From NCBI RefSeq assembly GCF_041435215.1, contig NZ_CP108394.1, positions 6,758,001 to 6,822,000 of the forward strand: a DNA stretch of 64,000 nt, in the 5' to 3' direction. The position numbers and the translations under genes are program-made. Source of the DNA: Streptomyces sp. NBC_01314. Lineage in GTDB: Bacteria; Actinomycetota; Actinomycetes; Streptomycetales; Streptomycetaceae. The notes beneath the pieces are model-generated. The model did no database searches and was not told where the DNA came from. It saw only the letters and a list, made by a program, of their open reading frames with translations. Positions within the stretch are counted from its first letter, which is position 1, and each line of letters begins with the position of its first letter. This document shows positions 33,753-44,633 of the stretch, in pieces.

Positions 33753-34472
33753 TCAGGCGGTACTCAAGGTCCGCTTGGCCAGTTCGTACGCCGGGAGCAT
33801 CTCCTCGTGTTCCTGGGTGTCGAGGCCGCCGAGGTGGACGACGACGGGCCCGTCCGGGGTGACCGTCACGAAGGCACGCTCCTTCTTGGTCTCCTCCAGG
33901 GCCTCGCTGGTGTAGAGGTACTGGACCTCGGTGCCGGAGACGTCGGAGTCCGAGGAGAACGCGCTGTACTCGGCCTTGCTGGTGTTCCCCTCGGCCGCCA
34001 CGAACTCCTTGAGGAGCGCCTCCGCGTCGCCGTCCTCCGCGCCCGCCGCGCCCGTCCAGACGCGGAGGAACCCGATGTTCCCGGCCGGCTTGGCGTCGAT
34101 CTCGCACGCGGCGGTGAACGGGCCCTGGTGGAGCAGCCCCTCGGCCAGCTCCGCCGCGAGCTCGTCCTCCTCGGATCCGCTCCCGCCGTCGGGTGCCCCG
34201 GTCTCGACGGCCTCCGGCTCCCATTTCTCGGCGGTGTCGAAGGTGACCGGCAGTTCGCAGGCGGACCCGGCCGCGCCGACGCTGCCACCGCTCGTGGCGG
34301 CGTCCTCTGACGATTCCGACTCCGGTTCGGCCTCCGCCTTCGCCGACTTGGTGGCGCTCGCCGAGGGTTTCGCGTCGCCGTCCTCCGCCGACTCCGCGCA
34401 CCCGGTCAGCACCCCGGCCAGCAGCGCCATCTGCGCCAGCACCGTCCCCCGTACCGCTCTTCCCACAGCCAT
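33753..34472 (-). CDS. Probable secreted lipoprotein
   Basis: A 239-residue protein with a lipoprotein signal: basic start, hydrophobic core and lipobox VLTGC with the lipidated Cys at 25. A low-complexity acidic/Ser linker (~30-60) leads to a globular domain of unknown fold with two further cysteines (ACELPV and AACEID). ATG at 34472 has AGGAGAAGAGG upstream; an earlier ATG would bury the lipobox. It lies downstream of the roadblock genes on the same strand after a 177-base gap. Role unknown. Confidence 0.75.
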   Translation of the reverse strand: MAVGRAVRGTVLAQMALLAGVLTGCAESAEDGDAKPSASATKSAKAEAEPESESSEDAATSGGSVGAAGSACELPVTFDTAEKWEPEAVETGAPDGGSGSEEDELAAELAEGLLHQGPFTAACEIDAKPAGNIGFLRVWTGAAGAEDGDAEALLKEFVAAEGNTSKAEYSAFSSDSDVSGTEVQYLYTSEALEETKKERAFVTVTPDGPVVVHLGGLDTQEHEEMLPAYELAKRTLSTA

Positions 34473-34649
34473 CCTCTTCTCCTGGTTCAGGGCGGACACG
34501 GTAGCGGAGGGGGAGGGGTGGTGTTCGCACGGGTGTGCGGTGTGCGGTGTCCGTGTCGGTGCCTGGCCGGGCACGGGCCCCCGCCGGGGAATGTGCTCGG
34601 CGGCGCTCCCCGGGTGGGGTGCGCCGCCGGAGCCGCGGTGTCAGGTGGG

Positions 34650-35024
34650 TCAGACCTCCAACTCCGCCTCGATCCGCTTCAACTGGTGCCTGGCCATGGC
34701 CAGGTTGGCCCGCTTGGCGTCGAGGACCAGGTAGAGGAAGAGGCCGTTGCCGCCGCGGCCGGTGAGCAGGCGGATCAGGTGGTACGCGTCGGACAGGGTG
34801 ATCAGGATGTCCTCGATCTCGCCCTTGAGGCCGAGGTGTTCCATGGTGCGCAGCTTGGCGCGGACGACGTCGGTGTTCCCGGCGGCGGCGACGGTGAGGT
34901 CGAACCCCTTGCTGCCGCCGATCGTGCCCAGTGCCATGCCGCTGGTGTAGTCGACCAGGGCGACGCCGGTCGCGCCCTCGATGGACGCGAGGGCCTCTTT
35001 CAGCGCGGTCTCGGTGTTGGCCAT
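34650..35024 (-). CDS. Roadblock/LC7-domain protein
   Basis: A 124-residue single-domain roadblock protein: ALASIEGATGVALVDYTSGM at the N terminus, the central helix with NTDVVRAKLRTMEHLGL, then LYLVLDAKRANLAMARHQL at the C-terminal helix. In Streptomyces such MglB-like proteins normally sit in conservons with a kinase, a DUF742 protein and a small GTPase and regulate the GTPase; none of those partners is adjacent. Start ATG at 35024 chosen because it begins the conserved domain. It follows the next roadblock gene by 16 bases, so the genes form a unit. Confidence 0.85.
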   Translation of the reverse strand: MANTETALKEALASIEGATGVALVDYTSGMALGTIGGSKGFDLTVAAAGNTDVVRAKLRTMEHLGLKGEIEDILITLSDAYHLIRLLTGRGGNGLFLYLVLDAKRANLAMARHQLKRIEAELEV

Positions 35025-35040
35025 GATGTGCGGTGTCCTT

Positions 35041-35643
35041 TCAACTCTCATTGGTGGTAGGTGCGTTGGGAGTGGTTCGAGGAGCGGTTCGGGGGGTGGG
35101 GCGTGGGGTGGTGGCGCGGGGGGTCCGGCGGGGCATGGTCGACCTGACCGTGGCCTTGGCCGGTGTCTGGGCCGAGGCGGCGGTCGTGGCCGCGCTCGCG
35201 GTCTTCGCCACCGACCGGGCCGGGCTCCTGGCGGCCGACCGGGCGTTGGCCGCGGCCGTGTCGTCCGGCCGGGGCAGGGCGTCCATCAGCTCACCGATCC
35301 GGCCGCCGGCGCGGCGGCCCTCCAGGTGCAGCCGGCCCACGTTGACCCGGTCCTGGGCCAGCAGCGTCAGCACGGCGGAGGAGCCCGCCGCGTACGTCGC
35401 CACATAGCCGTGGTCGCCGCGCAGCAGCAGTTCGCGGAGTTCGCCCCGGCCGGCGGTGTCCGCCATCCGTACGGCGACGCCGAGCGCGGCGGCGGTGAGT
35501 GCCGCCAGGCCCTCCGGTTCCACGCCGGGGGTGTCGTGGGCGAGGACCAGCCCGTCCACACTGGCCGCGAGCACGCCGGTCAACTGGGGTACACGGGCCC
35601 TCAACCGGTGCAGTTCGTCGAGGACTTCGGCCTCCGCGGCCAT
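35041..35643 (-). CDS. Roadblock/LC7-domain protein with Ala/Thr/Pro-rich tail
   Basis: A 200-residue protein. Residues ~1-125 are a roadblock-like domain (VPQLTGVLAASVDGLVLAHD and GRGELRELLLRGDHGYVATY); the last ~60 residues are disordered, rich in Ala, Thr, Pro and Arg. ATG at 35643 has GAGGAGA upstream. It lies between the DUF4388-like gene and another roadblock gene on the minus strand. The tail may tether it to a partner or nucleic acid, which is conjecture. Confidence 0.78.
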   Translation of the reverse strand: MAAEAEVLDELHRLRARVPQLTGVLAASVDGLVLAHDTPGVEPEGLAALTAAALGVAVRMADTAGRGELRELLLRGDHGYVATYAAGSSAVLTLLAQDRVNVGRLHLEGRRAGGRIGELMDALPRPDDTAAANARSAARSPARSVAKTASAATTAASAQTPAKATVRSTMPRRTPRATTPRPTPRTAPRTTPNAPTTNES

Positions 35644-35680
35644 GAGCAGTCTCCTCTCGGCGGGACGCTCCCGCTGCCGC

Positions 35681-36664
35681 TCAAAGGGCCTCCAGCGCAT
35701 CCCTGAGCCTTTGCAGTAGAGCCACGTCGGGGTCTGTGGTGATGAGTGGCCAAGGTGGGGCGGGGGGTGTCACCTCGCCGCCCGCCGCGGGTCCGGCAGC
35801 CGCGTCGCGGTCCGGGTCGGCCGACGGGGGGTGGGCCGACGGGGGGTGGGGCGGATCGGCCGACGGGTCGTGGCCCGGGTGGGTGACAGGGGCGGGCCCC
35901 TGGCGTGCGGGTGGGACAGGGGCCGGGCCGGTCGGAATCGGTGGTGTTCTCGCCGGGCTGCGCCGGGTCGCGGATATGAGGCCCGCGGCCGTCAGCCGCC
36001 GTACGTCCACGAGGGTGTGGAAAGCCGGGCGCCCCAGGGTCAGGGAGATCTCGGCGGCCGTGCGGACGCCGTCCACCTGGCCGAGTACGGCTCCCTGGCG
36101 GGCCGGGACCGGCGGGCCGTCCAGGCCGCGGGCCCTGACCAGGGGGGCGTCGTCCGTCGCCGGGTCGGGCCAGATGCGGTGCAGCAGGTCGCGGCGGCGC
36201 CGGGCCTCACGCTCCACCGTGGCCACCGGCACCGGGCGGATCGGTCCCAGCCAGTGCGCGGCCCCGTAACGGAAGCTGGCCGGCGCGCTGCTCGGGCCGA
36301 GGACGAAGTACGCCGCGTCGAAGAGCGCCCCCGCGTGGCACAGCTCCAGCGCGCCCCGGGCGACCCGGCCGCTGTCCACGAGGAACCGCCCGACCCGCAG
36401 CCCGGCCCCGGCCGTGTCGACCGCTTCCCGCCAGCCGTCGGCGTCCAGCATGCCGCCGGTGGTGAGCAGCACGTCCAGGCCCGGTGACCGGGGGCTCTCG
36501 GCGTGCACGACCTCGCCCTCGGACAGATACAGCGAACCGCTCTCGCGCAGCAGTACGCCGGTGGCCCGCTCGGCGGCGAGCCGGCTCAGCATCGGGGAGA
36601 CGGCCTGCCGGAAGTGCTCACCGCGCACGGGCAGCGGAGGCGCCGGTGTGGTGATCACGCTCAT
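35681..36664 (-). CDS. DUF4388-like (PATAN-type) signalling protein
   Basis: A 327-residue cytoplasmic protein. The N-terminal ~110 residues match the DUF4388 layout (LAAERATGVLLRESGSLYLSE then GEVVHAESP and GLDVLL), a domain found with two-component and gliding-motility signalling. A middle winged-helix-like part (RQGAVLGQVDGVRTAAEISL) is followed by a Pro-rich tail (~255-310) and a short C-terminal helix. The ATG at 36664 overlaps the stop of the third roadblock gene (ATGA). Function unknown; linkage to three roadblock proteins suggests a regulatory scaffold. Confidence 0.7.
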   Translation of the reverse strand: MSVITTPAPPLPVRGEHFRQAVSPMLSRLAAERATGVLLRESGSLYLSEGEVVHAESPRSPGLDVLLTTGGMLDADGWREAVDTAGAGLRVGRFLVDSGRVARGALELCHAGALFDAAYFVLGPSSAPASFRYGAAHWLGPIRPVPVATVEREARRRRDLLHRIWPDPATDDAPLVRARGLDGPPVPARQGAVLGQVDGVRTAAEISLTLGRPAFHTLVDVRRLTAAGLISATRRSPARTPPIPTGPAPVPPARQGPAPVTHPGHDPSADPPHPPSAHPPSADPDRDAAAGPAAGGEVTPPAPPWPLITTDPDVALLQRLRDALEAL

Positions 36665-37059
36665 GCCAGCACCAGCCGTCCCGCCATCTCTCCGAGCCGG
36701 ATCCGGGCCAGCGCGAGGTTGCCGTCCGAACGGGCCAGCCACAGATGCAGGAACACACTGCTGTCGAACGTCGTCCGCACGAACCGCAGCACGTGGTACG
36801 TGTCCCGGTTGCTGACGATCAGGTCCTCGACCGGCAGATCCGCCCCGGACCAGTCGGAACCCTCCTCCGGCGCGAACGCCCGGTGTTCCGCCGCGAGCCG
36901 CGCCAGTTCCGCCGCCTCCGCCGCGGTCGTCTCGTGGTCACCGCCGGGGGCCTCCCCGACCGTGCCCAGCGCCAGTCCGCTGGTCCAGTCGACCACCGCG
37001 GCGCCCAGGGCACCGGGCAGCCTCATGGCCTCCACCAGACACTCGTCGATTCCGGGCAC
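36661..37059 (-). CDS. Roadblock/LC7-domain protein
   Basis: A 132-residue roadblock protein, first gene of the minus-strand group: MRLPGALGAAVVDWTSGLAL, then a central helix and VFLHLWLARSDGNLALARIR. The GTG start at 37059 has GGAGGGGGAG upstream. It is a paralogue of the protein at 34650 with the same layout and length. It is translationally coupled to the DUF4388-like gene, which argues that the two act together. Confidence 0.82.
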   Translation of the reverse strand: MPGIDECLVEAMRLPGALGAAVVDWTSGLALGTVGEAPGGDHETTAAEAAELARLAAEHRAFAPEEGSDWSGADLPVEDLIVSNRDTYHVLRFVRTTFDSSVFLHLWLARSDGNLALARIRLGEMAGRLVLA

Positions 37060-37350
37060 CGTGGCTCCCCCTCCTGCCTGCGGTTCGGCTGAGTGACGCA
37101 GACGCTACGCAACGTGTGCGCGAGGGGTGAGCGATCTGGCATTTTCCAGCGGAACATGCGGACAGGCGACTAAGGTAGGTCGACTTGCCTGGTTTTCACC
37201 GCTGTTGAGACCCGGGAGGCACGCCGGTGCGCTGAGGTGGGCCTATGCGGCCGAACCGCATACCGGGCGCGGGCGAGGCGCCGGGCGTCAATCATTCTGG
37301 GGGGCGTGAGGGGCGCAGGTTGGGGAGCGGTTGCTCCTGCCGGGCGCCGC

Positions 37351-37403
37351 CAAGTCCTTCGGGGGCGTGGGGAACCGCGCGATCAGCGGCAGCCAACCCG
37401 CAG
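37351..37403. repeat. Intergenic hairpin-plus-tail element, copy 2
   Basis: AAGTCCTTCGGGGGCGTGGGGAACCGCGCGATCAGC then an AACCCGCAG end; a diverged copy of the element at 2630. It lies just past the stop of the minus-strand PLP decarboxylase, in the 384-base gap up to the roadblock genes, which otherwise shows nothing recognisable. Confidence 0.6.
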
Positions 37404-37443
37404 CAGCCCCACCACGGTTCCCGCCCGAACTCGAAGGCGACGG

Positions 37444-38868
37444 TCAGAGCCCCAGCAGCCCCGACCTCTCCACTCCCCCCGCCTCGGCCACGATCTCCTC
37501 CACGCTCTGCGCCCGCCGCACCACCGCGAACCGCGTTCCCCGCTCCCCGGGCGCGTACCCGTAGATCCCGGGCCGCGGCAGGGAGTTGTACGCGTAGTGG
37601 TGCGCGAAGTAGTACGCCCCGGTGTCCAGCGCGGCGGCATGATCACCCGGCTCCAGAAGCGGCAGCGCCCGCCCCTGCGCCAGCAGGTCCCCCGCGAAAC
37701 AGGCGGGCCCCGCCACGTCCTGCACCACCACGGGCCCGCTCTTCACCCGGCCCTTCCCGTCGTACGCCGCGATCCGCAACGGCCACGCCCCCGGCACGTA
37801 CACCGTCCGCGTCGCCACCTGCACCCCGGCATGGGTGACCGCGATGGCCCGCCCGCCCGCGCTCTTCGTGTACTCCACGCGGGCGACGATCGTCCCGTGC
37901 TTCGCGAGCAGCGACCTCCCGAACTCGGTCACCAGCCCGTACCGCCCGTCGAACAGCCCCGGCACCGCCTCCGCCAGCAGCCGTGCGTACTGCTCGTACG
38001 TCGGTGTCGCCGCCTCCGAGGCGAAGTTCACCGGCAGCCCGCCACCGATGTCGATCGTGTCGATCTGCCGCCGCCCGATCCGCCGGTTGATCTCCTCCGC
38101 CAGCTCGTACGTCTCGGTGATCCCCCGTGTCATCAGCGACAGCGGCATCCCCTGCGACCCGGTGTGCGCGTGCAGCCGGCTCAGCCAGGGGCGGTCCAGA
38201 TACGCCCGTACGACCCACTCCCGGGCGCCCTCGTCGCGGAGCGCCACCCCGAACTTCGACGTGGCCGTCGCCGTGGACAGCGCGTCGATCGCGCCGGCGC
38301 CGACCTGCGGGTTCACCCGGATGCCGAGAGGGGAGCGGGTGGTGGCCGACCGGACGAGCGCGTCGACGCGGTCCAGCTCCTGCGGATTGTCCGCGTTGAC
38401 CGCGATGCCCAGCGCCAGCGCCTCCCGCAGCTCGGCCAAGGTCTTGGCGGGAGAGTCCAGCACGGTGTGCTTCGGCGACACCCCGGCCGCCCGCGCCAGG
38501 GCCAGCTCCCCGGCGCTCGCCACCTCCGCGCCGATCCCCGCCTCGCGCAGCAGCCGCAGGACGGGCACGAGCGGCGTCGCCTTCACCGCGAACGCGTGCA
38601 GCACGGGTGTCCCGGGCGCCGTCACCGCGTCGAACGCCCTTCGCAGCGCCCCCGCCGAGGCCCGGATCCCGGTCACGTCGAGGAGCGCGACGACCGGGGT
38701 GCCGGGGCCGAGCAGTCCCTGCTCCACCGCCGCCCGCACGGCCTCGTCCCGCCGGGTGGCCCGCTCACCGTCGGTGTCGAACAGCCGCAGCGTGCGCTCG
38801 CTGTCCTCCTCGTCCTGCGGGTGGGCCCGGCCCCCGGCCGGACCGTCTCCCACGGTCCCGTTCGTCAC
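37444..38868 (-). CDS. Type III PLP-dependent decarboxylase (diaminopimelate/ornithine decarboxylase family)
   Basis: A 474-residue alanine-racemase-fold decarboxylase. The PLP lysine is K96 in HAFAVKATPL; RLHAHTGSQG supplies the phosphate-side histidine/serine, and IDIGGGLPVNF the glycine loop; the catalytic cysteine region near the C terminus is GPACFAGDLL. Sequence around these motifs differs from housekeeping LysA enough to suggest a dedicated amino-acid decarboxylase. GTG at 38868 has GGGAG in front; an ATG at 38991 would lie in the hutU promoter. It is divergent from hutU, so it may share the control region and act on an amino acid linked to histidine or glutamate metabolism; the substrate is unknown. 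Confidence 0.82.
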   Translation of the reverse strand: MTNGTVGDGPAGGRAHPQDEEDSERTLRLFDTDGERATRRDEAVRAAVEQGLLGPGTPVVALLDVTGIRASAGALRRAFDAVTAPGTPVLHAFAVKATPLVPVLRLLREAGIGAEVASAGELALARAAGVSPKHTVLDSPAKTLAELREALALGIAVNADNPQELDRVDALVRSATTRSPLGIRVNPQVGAGAIDALSTATATSKFGVALRDEGAREWVVRAYLDRPWLSRLHAHTGSQGMPLSLMTRGITETYELAEEINRRIGRRQIDTIDIGGGLPVNFASEAATPTYEQYARLLAEAVPGLFDGRYGLVTEFGRSLLAKHGTIVARVEYTKSAGGRAIAVTHAGVQVATRTVYVPGAWPLRIAAYDGKGRVKSGPVVVQDVAGPACFAGDLLAQGRALPLLEPGDHAAALDTGAYYFAHHYAYNSLPRPGIYGYAPGERGTRFAVVRRAQSVEEIVAEAGGVERSGLLGL

Positions 38869-38970
38869 GTCTCCCTCTCTTCCCCCGCTGTCGCGCAGTC
38901 GTCCGAGCCCATGGGGCCACTGTGTCCAGCCAAACATCCACGGCGTGCGGTCGCTGGCCCTACCGCCGTA

Positions 38971-39007
38971 TTGACTAGTTCTATTCATCAAGTCAGGATG
39001 TGAATAG
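38971..39007 (+). promoter_or_regulatory. hutU promoter with inverted-repeat operator
   Basis: TTGACT at 38971-38976 is a good -35 box. CTATTCA (38981-38987) and TGAATAG (39001-39007) form a perfect 7-bp inverted repeat 13 bases apart, covering the expected -10 and start region. The patch is AT-rich and lies 26-60 bases before the hutU GTG. It is a likely repressor site for the hut operon. Confidence 0.55.
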
Positions 39008-39032
39008 TTGCTGTAAAACGAGGAGGCAGACC

Positions 39033-40693
<1,661 letters not shown>

Positions 40694-40697
<4 letters not shown>

Positions 40698-41971
40698 CCC
40701 GGACCCGGCCCGTGGTGGGTGGTGGCGGCGCGGGGCCCGTCTCCGGCGGTGCCTCCTTCCACGAGATGTGGCGGGAGCTCGAGCCCATCGGGCGGCACCC
40801 CGACTCCGGTGGATACCGCCGGTTCGCCTGGACCGCCGCCGACGCGGACTGCCGGGCCTGGTTCGAGGAGCAGGCCAGGGACCGGGGGCTGGGCTACGAG
40901 GTCGACCGGAACGGCAACCAGTGGGCCTGGCTCGGGAATCCGGCCGCCGGGGACGCCGTGGTCACCGGATCGCATCTCGACTCCGTGCCCGACGGCGGCG
41001 CCTTCGACGGGCCCCTCGGTGTCGTGTCGTCCTTCGCCGCGCTCGACGAACTGCGGGCCCGGGAAGCGCGGTTCGACAAGCCGTTGGGGATCGTGAACTT
41101 CGGTGATGAGGAAGGCGCGCGGTTCGGGCTGGCCTGCGTGGGGTCACGGCTGGCCGCCGGGCAGCTGACAGTCGAGCAGGCGGGTCGGCTGACCGACGGC
41201 GACGGGGTCACGTTGCCCCGGGCGATGGAGGCCGCCGGGTACGACCCGGAGGGCATCGGGCCCGATCCGGAACGGCTCGCGCGGATCGGGGCGTTCGTCG
41301 AGCTGCATGTCGAGCAGGGACGGGCCCTGGACCTGTCCCGGAACGCCGTCGGGATCGCCAGCGCCATCTGGCCGCACGGGCGGTGGCGGTTCGACTTCCG
41401 GGGCGAGGCGAACCACGCCGGGACGACCCGGCTCGTCGACCGCCGTGACCCCATGCTGTCCTACGCGGAGACCGTGCTGGCGGCCCGGCGCGAGGCGCGG
41501 CTCGCCGGAGCGGTGGCCACCTTCGGCAAGATCTCCGTCGAGCCGAACGGCGTCAACGCCATCCCCTCCCTCGTGCGCGGCTGGCTCGACTCCCGAGCCG
41601 AGGACCAGGCGACCCTGGACACGGTCGTCGGCGCGATCGAGGAGGCGGCCCGTGACTTCGCCCAGGAGCACGGCATCGCACTCGACGTCGTCCGGGAGTC
41701 CTTCACCCCCGTCGTCGAGTTCGAGCACGCGCTGCGGGACGAGATCGCCCGCATCCTGGGCCGGGACACGGCGGGTCTGAAGGTGCCGGTGCTCGGGACC
41801 GGCGCCGGACACGACGCCGGCATCCTCTCCGGGACCGTCCCGACCGCCATGCTGTTCGTGCGCAACCCGACAGGCGTCTCGCACTCCCCGGCCGAGCACG
41901 CCGCCGAGGACGACTGCCTGGCCGGGGTGACCGCGCTCGCCGACGTACTGGAAGGGCTGGCCCGCAGGTGA
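40694..41971 (+). CDS. M20-family amidohydrolase of the hut operon (allantoate amidohydrolase-like)
   Basis: A 425-residue metallo-amidohydrolase. Zinc-site motifs are [16 protein letters not shown] (His and bridging Asp), FGDEEGARF (catalytic Glu pair), and ELHVEQG; the lid domain holds the family NHAGTTR and a C-terminal GTGAGHDAG. Annotated relatives are allantoate or N-carbamoyl-amino-acid hydrolases, but here it sits between hutU and hutF with overlaps at both ends (GTGA each). The Streptomyces pathway needs N-formylglutamate hydrolysis after HutF, and no standard HutG is present, so this enzyme probably removes the formyl group. That assignment is inference from the operon. Confidence 0.88.
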
Positions 41972-43323
41972 CGGAGACGACCTACTGGCTCGAACACGCC
42001 TGGTTCGGCACCCATGTGGAGCCGGGTGTGACCCTGACCGTGGCCGCGGAGGGCACCCCCCGAGCGGGCCGCATCACCGCCGTGCGCATCGAGACGCCCA
42101 CCCCACCCCCGGGCGCGGTCGTCCTGCGCGGCCTCACCCTGCCCGGCCTCGCCAACGCCCACAGCCACGCCTTCCACCGCGCCCTGCGCGGCACCGTCCA
42201 GGTCGGCTCGGGCACCTTCTGGACCTGGCGCGAGGTCATGTACCGGGTGGCGGACCGGCTGACCCCGGACACGTACCACGCCCTCGCGCGGGCCGTGTAC
42301 GCGGAGATGGCACTGGCCGGGATCACGGCGGTGGGCGAGTTCCACTACGTGCACCATGCCCCCGGCGGCACCCCCTACGCCGATCCGAACGCCATGGGGG
42401 AGGCGCTCATCGAGGCCGCCGCCGAGGCAGGCATCCGGATCACCCTCCTCGACACGGTCTACCTCTCCGCCGGCTTCGGCAAGGCGCCCGACCACCACCA
42501 GCTCCGCTTCTCCGACGACACGGCGGAGGCCTGGGCGGAACGCTGTTCAGTTCTCAAGGACCGGGATCACGCGCGGATCGGTGCGGCCGTCCACTCCGTA
42601 CGGGCCGTGCCGGCCGGACAGTTGGCGACCGTGGCGAGGTGGGCCGAGGAGCGGCGGGCCCCGCTGCATGTGCACCTGTCGGAGCAGACGGCGGAGAACG
42701 ACGCCTGCCACGAGGCACACGGCCGCACCCCCGCCCGGCTCCTCGCCGACCACGGTGTCCTGGGCCCCCGCACGACCGGCGTCCACAACACCCACCTCAC
42801 CGACGAGGACATCGCCCTGATCGGCGGCAGCGGCACCGGCACCTGCATGTGCCCCACGACCGAACGGGACCTCGCGGACGGCATCGGACCGGCTGTCGCC
42901 CTGCAACGGGCGGGCTCCCCGCTCTCCCTCGGCTCCGACAGCCACGCCGTCATCGACCTGCTCGAAGAGGCGCGCGCGATGGAGCTGAACGAGCGGCTGC
43001 GCACCCGTACGCGCGGTCACTGGACGGCGGTGGCCCTCCTGCGGGCGGCCTCGGCCGACGGCCACGCGGCGATCGGCTGGGACGACGCCGGTGCCCTGGA
43101 GACGGGCGCGCTCGCCGACTTCACCACGATCGCGCTCGACTCGGTCAGGACAGCGGGGCCGCTTCCACGGCTCGGCGCGGAGACGGCGGTATTCGCCGCG
43201 TCGGCAGCGGACGTGTCGCACACGGTCGTGGGAGGTCGGCACGTCGTACGGGACGGGGCGCACGCGCTCGTACCGGATGTGCCGAAAGCCCTCGCGGACG
43301 CCGTCGAAGCACTGCGCGGATGA
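41968..43323 (+). CDS. hutF: Formimidoylglutamate deiminase
   Basis: A 451-residue amidohydrolase-superfamily deiminase that turns N-formimino-glutamate into N-formylglutamate and ammonia. The metal-binding [13 protein letters not shown] motif starts near residue 59 (H65, H67), the substrate region has VGEFHYVHH, then HLSEQTAEN and the [11 protein letters not shown] aspartate. This HutF-type arrangement differs from guanine deaminases by [11 protein letters not shown] at 41968 overlaps the M20 gene stop. Its stop (TGA at 43321) overlaps a possible ATG of the hutI frame. Confidence 0.94.
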   Translation: MTETTYWLEHAWFGTHVEPGVTLTVAAEGTPRAGRITAVRIETPTPPPGAVVLRGLTLPGLANAHSHAFHRALRGTVQVGSGTFWTWREVMYRVADRLTPDTYHALARAVYAEMALAGITAVGEFHYVHHAPGGTPYADPNAMGEALIEAAAEAGIRITLLDTVYLSAGFGKAPDHHQLRFSDDTAEAWAERCSVLKDRDHARIGAAVHSVRAVPAGQLATVARWAEERRAPLHVHLSEQTAENDACHEAHGRTPARLLADHGVLGPRTTGVHNTHLTDEDIALIGGSGTGTCMCPTTERDLADGIGPAVALQRAGSPLSLGSDSHAVIDLLEEARAMELNERLRTRTRGHWTAVALLRAASADGHAAIGWDDAGALETGALADFTTIALDSVRTAGPLPRLGAETAVFAASAADVSHTVVGGRHVVRDGAHALVPDVPKALADAVEALRG

Positions 43324-43412
43324 CCCCCGTCCGCCCGCCCACACCGCCGGCCCCCGATCCGGCAGCATCCCCCGACCCCGACCCCACCGCCGACCAGGCC
43401 ACCAAGGACGCC

Positions 43413-44627
43413 ATGAGCAGCCCGACGACCGTCAGCCCCGCCGACTCAGCGAGCACCGCGAGCACACTCATCACCAACATCGCTGCCCTGGTCACCAACG
43501 ACCCCTCCCTCGGCGACAGATCCCCCCTCGGACTGATCCAGGACGCGGCCGTCGTCATCGACGGTGAACGCATCGCGTGGACCGGTGATCAAAGAAAAGC
43601 ACCCGCCACTGACAATCGGGTCGACGCCGGTGGGCGGGCGGTGATCCCGGGCTTCGTGGACTCCCACTCCCACCTCGTCTTCGCAGGCGACCGGACCGCC
43701 GAGTTCAACGCCCGCATGTCCGGCCGGGCCTACAGCGCGGGCGGCATCCGCACGACCGTCGCCGCCACCCGCGCCGCCACCGACGGAGAACTGGAGGCCA
43801 ACCTCACCCGTTACCTCCGCGAGGCACTCCGCCAGGGCACCACCACCTTCGAGACGAAGTCCGGCTACGGCCTGACCGTCGAGGACGAGGCGCGGGCGCT
43901 GCGCATCGCCGCCGCCCACACCGACGAGGTCACCTACCTCGGCGCCCACATCGTGTCCCCCGACCACGCCGAGGACCCCGCCGCCTACGTCGCCCTCGTC
44001 ACCGGCGAGATGCTCGACGCCTGCGCCCCGTACGCCCGTTGGATCGACGTCTTCTGCGAGAAGGGCGCCTTCGACGGCGACCAGGCCCGCGCGATCCTCA
44101 CGGCGGGCAGGGCCAAGGGCCTGCACCCGCGCATCCACGCCAACCAGCTCTCGTACGGCCCCGGCGTCCGGCTGGCCGTGGAACTGGACGCGGCGAGCGC
44201 GGACCACTGCACGCACCTCACCGACGCCGACGTGGACGCCCTCGCGAACAGCCGGACGGTCGCCACCCTGCTTCCCGGCGCCGAGTTCTCCACCCGCGCC
44301 CAGTGGCCGGACGCCCGCCGTCTCCTGGACGCGGGCGTCACCGTGGCCCTCTCGACGGACTGCAACCCGGGGTCGTCGTTCACGTCGTCCGTTCCCTTCT
44401 GCGTCGCGCTCGCCGTACGGGACATGGGGATGACGCCGGACGAGGCGGTCTGGTCGGCCACGGCGGGGGGCGCGCGGGCGCTTCGCCGCGACGACGTCGG
44501 CCGGCTCACGCCGGGCGCGTACGCCGATCTCGCGCTGCTGGACGCGCCCAGCCACGTCCACCTCGCCTACCGGCCGGGAGTACCCCTGGTCACGGGCGTG
44601 TGGCGCAGGGGCGTTCGGGTGGTCTGA
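43413..44627 (+). CDS. hutI: Imidazolonepropionase
   Basis: A 404-residue amidohydrolase that opens the imidazolone ring to N-formimino-glutamate. Motifs: [13 protein letters not shown] (metal histidines), [19 protein letters not shown] and [17 protein letters not shown] at 43413 has AAGGACGCC upstream and matches the normal N terminus ([13 protein letters not shown] follows soon). A longer version from ATG 43320, overlapping the hutF stop (ATGA), would add 31 Pro-rich residues; which start is used is open. Last gene of the operon, convergent with the sigma-lectin gene six bases away, with no room for an independent terminator. Confidence 0.95.
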   Translation: MSSPTTVSPADSASTASTLITNIAALVTNDPSLGDRSPLGLIQDAAVVIDGERIAWTGDQRKAPATDNRVDAGGRAVIPGFVDSHSHLVFAGDRTAEFNARMSGRAYSAGGIRTTVAATRAATDGELEANLTRYLREALRQGTTTFETKSGYGLTVEDEARALRIAAAHTDEVTYLGAHIVSPDHAEDPAAYVALVTGEMLDACAPYARWIDVFCEKGAFDGDQARAILTAGRAKGLHPRIHANQLSYGPGVRLAVELDAASADHCTHLTDADVDALANSRTVATLLPGAEFSTRAQWPDARRLLDAGVTVALSTDCNPGSSFTSSVPFCVALAVRDMGMTPDEAVWSATAGGARALRRDDVGRLTPGAYADLALLDAPSHVHLAYRPGVPLVTGVWRRGVRVV

Positions 44628-44633
44628 CCGGCC

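Noticed and set aside
34650..37059. A complete conservon (cvn operon)
   Set aside because: No sensor kinase, DUF742 protein or small GTPase gene is adjacent.
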